Positions 11,101 through 23,000 of a stretch of 64,000 bases of DNA are shown piece by piece. Positions within the stretch are counted from its first letter, which is position 1. Each line of letters starts with the position of its first letter. The translations under genes were made by a program, and so were the position numbers. A model generated the notes under the pieces. The model ran no database searches. It was given only the letters and a program-made list of their open reading frames with translations, and was not told where the DNA came from. Source of the stretch: Trichobilharzia regenti (taxonomy: Eukaryota; Platyhelminthes; Trematoda; Strigeidida; Schistosomatidae); contig OX235267.1 of the NCBI GenBank assembly GCA_944472135.2, positions 19,823,452-19,887,451 of the forward strand, in the 5' to 3' direction.

Positions 11101-14100
11101 CAACAGGAATGTGAGTATACTCTTCTGCATAAAATAAAATATTTTCAATGTTAAGAAGCTTTTAAACCACTCTCTGAAATTAATGAAATTTAACATCAAA
11201 CGGTGGACAATGGTTAGTTTTGAAAAAAAATAGTCTTAAATGCCAATAAATTGCTTTACAACAAAATAGTTTTATTACCTCTTGTTTGTCAGAAAATGAT
11301 TTACTTATAGCTTCATTGCTCATTGAATGGCTTCCAGTTTGATCATTAATATTTTTAACGTGAGTGTCAGCTCCTTCATTATCCACAACTCTCTGATTAT
11401 CAGACTGAGTGCAACTAGGTAGTTTCATCTCCATCTCTGCTGTCATGTTTTCCATTTCCGTACAAATTTCTTCATAAACCTGTGCTGCCATCATAGGACC
11501 GTTTCTTGGACGTAATCTAGGACATGCTTCTCCATCACCTGCACAAGATGGAGGTGGTGCAGAATTGTCAAAAATCCCATCGTTTGAAATATTATTGTCT
11601 GAATTATTATCTTCATCTGGTATATTAGTGACATCTCCGTATAGCCAGTCAATATCTCCTGGTGAAACGTGTATATTATCACTTGGTAATCCAGCTTCTT
11701 CAGCTTGTCTGCGCAATTCAGCTTCCCGACGTCTTGCTTCAATGCGTTTACGTGTTTCAGATAACCCTTAAAACAAATAAATAAATGATTTCTAAAAAAA
11801 TCTGCTTTATAGCTGTCAGAATATAGACTAAGATGATATTAATAATGATGCCAAAAATAGGACCAAATTTCAATGGAATACTGAAATGTGTACAAGGTTA
11901 AAATATTGCGTCCATGAATCTTAACTTTATTTTCCTATGTTGAACACTTGACATTTATTCAATGCATCTTTGATTACCTACTTTCGATACCTCAGTGCAT
12001 CATGACAGATAGAATAATGGCCTGCAGTGTAACATAAACCTCATAAATTGTAGAATAAATTGCAACATAATAGCCATCAACAAATACAGTTGATTTTCTT
12101 CATTGCAATGTCGTTCTGACTGAGTGAAAAGATTGCCACAAATGAAAATAGCAGAGACTTTGAATTTTATTGCGATAGGCAGTAGTAAGTATGGAAAGAG
12201 TAAGGATAATCCAACTTAGATTAGTGAGAATATCCAAATTTAAAAACCAGTAGGCAAATCCAACTTTGCATTGTAAATTGGCTTCAAAACATTCGTGAAG
12301 ATTGCTCAACCATATAATTTGGAAATACTAAGCGTCTTATTCGTTCATCCGATGCTTGCCTACATAGTTCAAATCCGAAAACTATTCCAGGAAAAGATGA
12401 TATGAGTTAATCATAGTCGGGAGACCACGAATTTAAAATATTTTATTTTTAAATGATATTTCATTGACGAAATTTAATCAAAGTAGAATAAAACTGAAAT
12501 CCACTCACATTTAACACTTTCCAAAATCTTTCTTTGCTCAGCTTCAATCCACTGTTGTCGAACTTCGCGTTCTTTTTCAATTCCTTCTGCATAGCTATAA
12601 TTTAAATATTTTTTCAAATAATAAAGTCTGCACACTATTAACTTACAAGGCTTCTGCGCATGCCCTATCCTTTGGAAATACAGGACGATCGTCTAAATAT
12701 GTGAGATTTTTCTAAAACATTAAAGTTTTTAAAAAACGTTTGTTAAGAATTATATTTAAGCGAAATTTAGTAGTGTGTTATGACAAAGTTTAATGAACTA
12801 ATCATTTCACCCAAAAATATTCTAGCTGACTTGTCAATATCGTTGGTTAAACACAATGTTGTCTGAAAAAAATGCAAAGGAATTATTAATTGTCTGCCAC
12901 ACCAATAAGTTTTAGTACAAATTTACTGTAGACTCCATTTGCTTTGTATTAACCATTTCCAAATTATCGTCACCGCTTAAATGTGAAGTTTTACAAGACT
13001 GTGTCTTAATTTTTAAGCTCCTGTAATCCAGACTAATAAAATGAGAACTGAGAATCCAGCATAAGACATTCATGGCTAACTAGTGGGATGTACTACATCA
13101 CCAAAGTTTCGTTATCGCTGCAACTCACTGGCTAACATTGCATGCGATATTTACGAAACAAATGTTTTTTTCAATTTTTATTCTGTTTTCAACAATTTTA
13201 AATTTGAATACAGGACTACTAATCTTTTCTCCCCAACATTCTTCTACTGAAAAGCTGAATTGAATATAAAAACTAAGAGCATATTACAGATGTTATTATT
13301 CACCTATATTCAACTGTGCAAACTATATTCAGAGCCCATTAATTCAAAATGAGTTCGTGTTGGTTAAAATCTCTTGAATAACATTATACAATTATCGCCC
13401 TCAGAAACACATTTTTGGTAAACGTTGGAAAGTATAACAATTAGCTCAAAAAGTTTAACAAAATGTCCTAAAGTATCGTTTCAATTAGTTGAACGACCAC
13501 GTTTTAAATCTGATCTATTTATATCCATCAACAGCCGATTGTTGACAGCCTTGTTAAAAAACTGAGTGCTAAGTGATGCTCACGCATGCAAAAAGCTTAA
13601 AAATAACCCCTGAAATATCAACAACTACGCAAAATATCTCAATGATACATAAATGTTCTAAGGTGCATGATTTATTTTAATTCACATCGTACAACGATCT
13701 ATTTTAAATAATTTAGATAACATCGAACACTCGTATATTCGGGAATGAAGTGTGCTCCAGTTTAATTATTATTTTTATATCTCATACTATTTAACTATAA
13801 GAAGTCACCGCTTTTAAGATTCCCTTCTTGTCATTTGTCCTCTCTGACACAGGTACAGGGTCAAATGTAAGTCTGTAATCTGCACAATAAATTATCTTGA
13901 AATTTTGCAGGCATTTGTACAAAGTTAATTTCCATCGTCGATATTGTAATCCAAAATAACATGTACTTACTTATACGAAGGTCTGTTCTGAATATGGTCA
14001 CACAATAAAGTATCTCCTTTTAACTACAATAACCTTTCATAATTCTAATTTTCTTAAACGTAATATCCGTCAAAATATAGTATCTCACTCATACAGCTGC

Positions 14101-16601
14101 TAAAATAACCCTGAAAAAATAGGTTTTCTAAAATATAAGTAAAATGTGCACAATTCGGTATGCATTTATCACTTCAAAGCAAGTTGAACACTAGACAGAA
14201 TAGCAGACGTTATCAAGACTGAAGACAGTATTAGAGCTTGGTTTTTCAGGTTACTACTAATCATAATTGTACATTAAATATGAAGCAACAAAATGAATGT
14301 CGAATAAATGAAAATTGTCAAACTCAGCATTGTAGGATGGTTTGGGAGAGAAGCAAAAAGGCTAAGCAAATAGAAAACAAATGTGATATTACAGTTCATA
14401 TAATGGTTGATCGCATTTTAAACAATTCCCCCACCTTACAGTCTGCAACCAAATTTTCAATAAATAATAATGAAAACTGCATATTGTTTTTTATTGTGAT
14501 TGCTGTATACCACTGGTTGACTGATATGAGCAACCGGATACCACTCATATTAACCGGTAGTGCTTTTTAAGCAGAGGGAAGTGATCTTAACACTGGATTG
14601 CCGTTTCATTCCTTTTGGGATGAACTTATCAGCTCAGAGAGTCGAGCCAGTTCACAGCACCCGAATTTAGGCTTACCACTTTAGCGAGCCGGTAATATGT
14701 TGGATGGAATAATCAGTTTGCAAATTAATTTGCAATCTGCCATTCACACAGTTCAAGGTGAAATTTCAGCTAAGCGTCTCTTCGAAACCAAAATTATTCG
14801 AATTACAACACGTACCACAAATACAAATCAAGAAAACTAGTGGAAATGTATAATTTCACGTAAAATTACGATTTTTCAAACTGAAGATAACTGGCTATGG
14901 GAGGGTTATGTAACAGAACAAATGTATCTGTTTGTTGAAAGGATAATTTGTCAGCTTCCTTTTCATACCACTAATGATTTTTATTACACGATGAGCATGC
15001 TGAAAAATAATTCGCAGTATTTTAATTTACAGCCAGAAGGTGATCAGTAAAAATGAACAGAATGTGAACATTATTCTCATATACCTCTCAACTACTGGGT
15101 ATATGAGGTTATTCCAATACGAAAATCAAATAACTAAGTCTGTAAACTAATACCATTTGCAACAGCTGATATATTTGCTTCAGATTCCTATAAAGCTCCT
15201 ATTCACTCAGTCTGACCACCTCATATACACATTATAAAAAATTAAGCAGCATCACTTAAAATAAGATTGAGGTTTAAGATACGATCAGTTAACAAGTCAT
15301 AGACACTTTATTCTGTGAATTAGACTCGATATACTGCAATCTTTTCCACGTCTATCAAATAGAAATTATTCGTTGCCCAACCGCATTCCTCAGAATTATC
15401 TGTAGCGGAGAAAAATGCCTTGCTTTTTAACAGTTCCCGGATTCTAAATCGGTTTACTCTTCCATTTACCTCTAATGGTGTTTTTTTCTCATTTCAATAT
15501 CATTCCTTTCATGTTTTCTACTTTAAATGCTGTTTAAAAGTGTTTGGATTAAGAACGAGATGAAGATATACCCAACGTCCTCAAATCTTATACATTAATC
15601 AGAAAATGGCTCAGAACCATCCCACTATAAGTTGCACTAACAGTAATTCGGGACCTATTTACTTAGACACATTCCAATTAAATAAATTTTTCTCGGCTAA
15701 TTATCCGTAATATTTCACAATTCTCAAAATGAAACACTAGAAATTTTTATTTTAGATGAAAGCAATTTGCACAAATATCCTTCTCATAATTAGATATAAC
15801 TTCTCTATTTTGCTTAGCTCCCTAAAAAGATGGAATGGGAATTTTTAAAAAGGCATCTGTCTTAAACGTTTATAGCAGGGAAAGTGATTACCTTCAGCGC
15901 ATAAATACTCATCCCTTGGGATTTGCGCTTAGTTGATAAACTCTGTCTGTTTACCATTATTATTTTACTGTTAGACAAATAAAACAGTGACTTACACACT
16001 GATTAATGATATTTTTTCTATAATTTTTAACTTCTCGAATAAATGCATTTCCTTGATTGTATAAAACTTTCTGGAATTAAAATAAACACGGGAATTTATT
16101 ACGTATAGAAAACAACAAGCTATGAATTTTTGACTGCATAACACAATAAATATACTACCAATGAAGATCAGCTCCATTCGAACCCGGCAGCACCAATAGT
16201 ATGAATGATACTATTACAATTAGTTAGACTTGTGGTCTCTATTTAGCAGACAGTAGAAACAGCAGAAATGTAAATTGAAATGCATAATAAGAACAGTTTG
16301 ACTGTTACTACTACTACTACTAATAGTAGTAGTAGTAGTAGTAGTATTTCCTTGACACGGGTCATGAGGTGGAAATCGTTCAAAATCATCAATAGGCAAA
16401 GGAGCTCAACTCTCCTCAAGTTTGCTAAAGCCATATCCATCAAACGCCTGAAACCTGATTTGTGCGTTCAGAAAGAAGCGGTTATTAGTCTTTCTATGTC
16501 CTGGCAACTGGATATTTCCATCTCTCTCTCTCATCTGAGTACGTAGTGCTGAAAAGTTTCCATTGTGTATGATTATTATTGTTCAGAATGGTGTTTAATA
16601 T

Positions 16602-16657
<56 letters not shown>

Positions 16658-19600
16658 CTGTATGCATATACTGATGGATTGATTTTTGTTTAAAATGACT
16701 TCTGTGCAAGTATGTTAAAATTGTTTCTGTGGATATATTTAATAATGGCTGGTCTGAAAGCAGCTGATGAGAAGGCGACGAAATAAATGATGGTACCATT
16801 TTATGTTTCAAAAACTGTTGTTCTCGCTTTGTTCAAATTCATTAAGGGGAATAAATGTATGAAAGTGCTGACCGCGTCAGTAGTTCAGTGATAGAATGCA
16901 CACGTGGTTTGGGTTCGATTCCCAGAGGACGTACTCCCAAATCTCTCTTAGCCGGAGGCAAACCAAGTAAAAAGGCGAGGTGAGTCATGAAGCCATCCGA
17001 GCAAATCAGCCCATGAAAGTAAAAAAAACTTAGTTCGCTATAAAACTATCATATAAAAATAGTAAAAGTGAATATGTATATCGCTCAGTGTTACCGCATA
17101 AAAAACATGTAATCAGAAGGAAGATATACATATATATACATATATGTGTATTACAGAGTGGTTGGTATCATTCAGCACATTTTTATTAATTCATTTATGC
17201 TCTCTAAAGAAAGAATGCGACTGTAAAAGTATTAGTTTCGACAGAAGGTGAAGTGCTATATTAGAAAAGATATAACGTTTTTATTGTACAACCTTCTAAA
17301 AGAAACCAACTGACGAAATGGAAAATCCATTATGGGTAATATTTATTTTCATAAAGTCTCACAGCGTTATGCAGTAATGTTTACCGATGACGTTTCAAGC
17401 ACAATTTCTTCCCGATAATTATATCAAGGTATTAATATAAGTAAAACGTTTGAGCATTGTGGATTAGATTAAATAAAGTATAATTATATTTCAATAGTTT
17501 ACACAAAATGATAGGTTTTGTTATTGGTAATTTTGCTCAAAATATTACCAGTTATTATTATTATTATATCCTTTAATTCCTAGAGGAACATAGGGCTTCA
17601 GCCGCGCGTCTCCATTGCATTCGGTCTCCTGCCAACTTTTTCAACCCGCTCCAAGGCTGCCCACATGCTTTCATCTCCTCTTCACGTTACCTCCTCCAAG
17701 TCACCCTTGGACGACCAACTCGCCACTTCCCTTTTGGGTTCCACTCGAGTAACGGCTTGTCTGGTGATGTCACTTGATGGTTTCCTCAGCGTATGGCCAA
17801 TCCATCTCCATTTCTTCCTGCCTATTTGTTTCACAATCGGTTCCTATTTGGGTTGGTTCGCTCCCAGAGTTCTCTGTTGCTGATCTTTTCTGGCCAGCCA
17901 TCTGATCTTGAGTATTGAGCGAAGGCAGCTGTTAATGAAGGTCTGAAGTTTGTTTGAGATGCTCTTTATGACTCGCCAAGTCTCTGATCCGTACAATAGC
18001 ACTGACTTCACATTGGAATTGAAGATCCGGATCTGATTTTTGATTCTGAGTGCTGTTGACCTCCACACAGATTTAAGAGTAATGAAAGCTTGTCTTGCTT
18101 TTCCGGTTCTGGCTTTGATATCCTCGTCAGTAACACCGCCTGTAGTTGAAACGATGCTTCCCAGGTAGGTGAAGGAGGTTGTTTCTTTCAGGTTCCTCCC
18201 ATTTATGCTGATTGTTGTTGCTGTTGCTGTTGGCCAGGAATCTTCATCACCTCTGTTTTATCTATGTTCACTTGAAGTCCTATCTTTGATGCTTCTTCTG
18301 CCAACTTGTTGCTTTTCACTTGCATATCTTCCAGTTTGTGGGAAATCAGACATATATCATCGGCGAAGTCCAGATCCTCCAAGTTTTTTGTGTGAGTTCA
18401 TTTTATGCTTATTTCCTTATTGCCCGTTGTCTGTAGCATTATCCAATCTACTACAATCAGGAAGATCATTGGCGATAGTAGACAGCCTTACCTCACTCTC
18501 GTCCTCACTTCGAAGGCCTCCGTAAGTTTCCCGTTGTGGATTACTTGGCATGCAGCATTGTCTTACAACTGTTGGATGAGGTGTATAATTGTCGATGGGA
18601 CCCCGTAGTAGCGAAGCAGTTGCCAAATGACCTCTCGATCGACGTTGTCGAAGGCCTTCTCAAAGTCGATGAAGTTGAGATAGATATAGCAATAACAAAA
18701 CTTATCATTGTGTGTAAACTATTGAAATATAATTATACTTTATATCAAGGTAATCACACAAATTTTTAACTTCGTTTATATAATTCCATTATTTTTGATT
18801 GCTTGACTTGATCGTTAGCAGTATTTTCCATATTTCCTGTATGAATGATGAGTCATTCTTATTGCACGTGTTGGGTGTAGACTCGATCAACAAGGGTTCA
18901 GTAATCAACATCTATTTGCACCTACCTATATTACTTCTTAGAATTTTAACCCTCTCCCAACCTATTTTGTGGTTGCGTGTTAATGTATGCAGTACAATCG
19001 CTGTGCTTTTTTCTAAATTACTGTTCTCGGGGTCAACCATTCTTACCCTAGCTACTATTACCAATCAAGTCAAGCGATGGAAAATAATGGAATTTTATAA
19101 ACGAAGTTAGAAAGTTGTATGATTGCCTTGATATGATTATCGGGAATAAATTGTGCTTGAAACGTCATCAGTAAATATTACTGCGTAACACTGTCAGACT
19201 TCATCAAAACAAATTTTACCCATAATGGAGTTATACTCCACCACAGTGCATAAGTTTTAGTCTTATGTCGGAAGACTGAAATCTACAGAATTTCAGAAGT
19301 TATTCTGTTACCAATTTGAATTGTTGTCTTCACTTATACACATGATGACATCGTTTCCGATTATAGTACGGACTGAAGCTGAGTAAAATTGCTCACTTCC
19401 TTTATCATTGGGCAACCTTCAAACAGTTACTTCTGTTTAACCAATTTGGTGGGAAACAGTAGGATAGGGTGAACTCCACTTTTTTTTCTGCAGAACACTC
19501 ACATGCAGGCTCAAAAAAAACTTATGTGCTTTTGTAAATATGAACTTTGGCCATTTCAGCATCAATGGATGAACTTTAAGGAATTTTTTATTTTTATTTC

Positions 19601-20031
19601 TTTTATTTTTGATTACAGCTTGATTCCACACAAGTATGGAATTTTCAGCATGGATATCGGTAGCCCAAATTTTGAAGGCTGACCATAGATATCAGGTGTG
19701 CGTCGGCAGGGGATCGAACCTCGGACCATGTGCATGGTCGGCGAGAGTCCTAACCACTGTGCCACCGACGCAGAAAATACGATGTGTACTGTTAAATACC
19801 ACTAGTAAGTGCAAAGCAAATGCACAAGTTCGTCCCTTATGACACATGTCATACGAATTATTTCCTGATATTCATTACATTACGCCTATTTCTGTCCACT
19901 TGGTTGGTATTATTAAGAACTCTGAATGACAAACAATGCTTGCATACATTCGCTAACATTCCTGTTTGTTGACTGTCACAAAACTGTTTACACTTTCAGT
20001 TTGGGAAGTGTTTTCAGCACGAAACTCGTTG

Positions 20032-20072
<41 letters not shown>

Positions 20073-23000
20073 TGATATGCTTATGAATAAAACGTTATAT
20101 TTGATGCATCATCCGGTGAGTAATACTGTTCGGTAATACCGTTCTTATCTGTGACATATTTAACTAACAAACTGATACAGAATTATAACAGTGCTCAGTC
20201 TTTACACATGTATTGGAAAAGCTATTTTCAAGTTCTATTTTTTATAGAAATGAAAAATCATATTCCTTGATATCTACTTTATAATGTTTAACTAAAAGAG
20301 AAAAAAGGAGAGTCACATGAAATCAAGTTGAATCGTCGTGTACAGTTGGCTTCACTGATTTAAGTAAGAGAAGAAATACTCTCCAATCAGGTTAATAAAC
20401 TACCCACTGCTAGATGACAGAAGTTACAATTCTTAAGCTTTTGGATTTCGTCTCACTGGTTGAATTCTCAAAGGGCCGGCCTTATAGCCTTAAGGTCCTG
20501 CGTGCTATCCTTGGTGGGCTAATGGGTGCATGATGCTAAGGACAAAACAGCTCTCTATTGCTCCCTGGTCTTCAGTGTTTATTTAACTGAAGTCAATTCA
20601 TGATCTAACTTGAATTCAGTAAAATCCCTGTAAATCAAGATTATAAAACAAATGCTTGAAAAATGTTCATCAACTTACTAGACTTGGCATTTTAGCAAAT
20701 ACTTCTTCAACAACATTTGGATTCTTAATATAATTCTGTTGTATGTCCAAAACAGAGAGATGTTCACACTTAGTCAAGTGTACCAAATCTTCTATCTCAG
20801 ATAATTTATTATGTGAAATTATCAACTTTGTGAAATTTGGAAGCATATCTGTTTCAGAAAAAAGATGAATGCGTGAACTAGTGATTGATAGTTGTCCTGA
20901 TAACATTTTAAAATTTAAAACTTGTAATTGTCTAGGCGTGAACAACTCTAGCAGAAATTCGAATAATAAAGCAATGATTTTTAAATGTTGGAGAATTTTT
21001 GCAACAATTCTCAAATGTTACTAGTTCATGGGTGCATACACACTGTAATTCAAATTCACATTCAAATTTTGCTGCCAATCTTACCAACACATCGTATGTA
21101 TTAAATTTTCACGGTATTTCTCTACCTAATTAGGTAGAAGCTGAAGTACGATAGTAATAGGAACTTTCTTAAGAATTTACTAACTACGCCAGCAAAACAG
21201 TTAATTAAGAAATCTGTTGGCACAAGACCGTTTCAAGTTTCGAAGTACACTTAGTGATTGCTTGCTAAAAACATTTAAATTTCCTAAAAGATACTTTAGA
21301 TTCGATTATTAGGCAAAGTTTGTCAGCTAACTGCTCGAGAATGAAGAAGAACTACTTCACAAATTAGTCAACATTTAGAATACGATTCTTTTTTTGTAAG
21401 ACAGTTAGACACTGTGAATTGGAATCTCAGGAAAGTTTACTGTATAAATTGTAATTTCACATATATGAATTACTGAAATAGAAATGACAGTTGTCCAGTA
21501 CTCTGTGATCTTCAGAGATTTTCTAAACGAAGCTAATTCATGAGTGGTTTTGAAATTAATCAATTGCCTCCATTGGAATCTATACTAGTGCTCACCAGTG
21601 ACCGACTACAGGATGGATTTGCCTGAATTCCTAGTGGGAACTTTGGGTCAGCGGGGTCCACAAGTTTGGATATGAGGACTAATACCTGCTTATGACATCG
21701 GCCGGTAGCCACGCTATATTTCTCGAATTGACAGAAGTTAGAAATGATGGGCCATTGGATTCCATCCCAGTTGCTCAATGTCACACCGGCCTGCTATGTA
21801 CCCTGACGGTCCTGGGTTCGACCCTTGATGGCCTCGTGGGTGCGTACTAACGAAGAGTCCCATGTGAGGACGAAACAACTGTCCAGTACTCCATGGTTTT
21901 CAATAATTTCCTAAATGAATTCGGTTCAAGATCAATCTTAAAAATGATTTACGTTTGTGAAAATTTTATGCACTGTGGTATCCACCAGTCTACCATTTTA
22001 GTATTTTTTTAATCGCTGTACCGTCTCAAAAAATTACTCCTATAAGCGAAGAGATACATTAGTAAGTACTTCAATCTACTTATCAAGTCAAAAACTTACC
22101 AAGATTTTCAATTTTACTTATCATATTATGGCTTACATCTAATGTATCCAAAAATCGCATGTGATCTAAATTTTCAATCTGACGTATTAAATTTTTGGAT
22201 AAATACAATGAACGTAGTTCAGTTTGATTTTGTAAACCATCAATTTTTAATATCCCATTAACTTCTAAGAATAAACATCTTAAACCGGTGTATTCTTCAA
22301 GATTTTCAATTTTTGAAAAACCTATAAAGATAATTACAAGAAATGAGATGAAATTTATTCAGTGCAATGATTTTTGCTTAAATAAATAAATCAACGGTTA
22401 ATAAATAATATTGCTATTGAATTGAAAGTGTTTATTGTAAAATATTAGTTCATCTCAAACTGAAACCACCAGAAACGTGACAGTAATATTAATTGGCACT
22501 GCGTAAACCTCATACACATAACCTAAATAGATCTACACTTGCGTCAGTCTCCACGTTGAATGAAATAATAGATTTCCCACCGACATTTCTGTTCGCTTTT
22601 GATAAAACCTAAAGTTATTGTAATTAATCCTAATTTTAAAACACTACTGCATTACGAAGAGACATCAGCTAGAAAGACATCCGAAAGGAAAGAATACACA
22701 CTATGTGTTTCCACCTAGCTTTAGAACCCAGTAGAAGTTTGTATATGCAGTAATAACTTCAGATACCTAAAAAAGCCAATAAGCCATAAAGCGATCGAGA
22801 TTATATAAAATACAAAGCGATGTTATGCTGTGGGATATATTCATTTTATTAAAAATCTGCTGTCTCAGATAACTAGGACTGATATTATGAAAAGGAAGAT
22901 CAGAAATCACAAATTTACTGGCTACTAAGATAATTAAATAAATCACTACATATCAGTAAGATAATGACTAATTTAGACATTGTGGTGATTTTCAGATAGT

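Larger units (their letters stand above)
14707..16870. other. DNAAF1 intron 5, middle part
   Basis: Non-coding, A+T-rich. It contains the two microsatellites listed separately (16315-16347 and 16604-16653). No exon was recognised. Confidence 0.45.
19230..20470. other. DNAAF1 intron 5, last part
   Basis: It contains SINE family A copy 2 and a TA microsatellite (both listed separately). The remainder is non-coding. Confidence 0.5.
20849..22099 (-). other. DNAAF1 intron 4 with SINE remnants
   Basis: 1.25 kb. It holds a family C tail fragment (about 21486-21545), a family C copy (21785-21945), and an upstream stretch (21560-21780) that looks repeat-derived. Confidence 0.6.

Noticed and set aside
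10930..11199. Open frame next to DNAAF1 exon 8
   Set aside because: It lies downstream of the exon 8 donor, in a separate frame, with no splice support or motif.
12800..12870. Candidate for the missing DNAAF1 cap exon after a T-rich tract ending in CAG (minus strand)
   Set aside because: The translation shows none of the expected GNP-type cap residues.
14238..14570. 110-codon plus-strand open frame after a TTTTTCAG tract
   Set aside because: The composition looks non-coding, the end lies in a SINE, and no donor or partner exon was found.
16494..16811. Minus-strand open frame with a Tyr-Ile run
   Set aside because: The run is the translated AT microsatellite, and no conserved part surrounds it.
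18169..18525. 118-codon plus-strand open frame, identical to one at 26352-26708 on the other strand
   Set aside because: It is antisense to the RTE reverse transcriptase in both places; the identity comes from the repeated element, not from a gene.
18799..19110. 103-codon plus-strand open frame
   Set aside because: It spans the spacer and arm of a fold-back structure, and the minus strand has the more sensible protein match.
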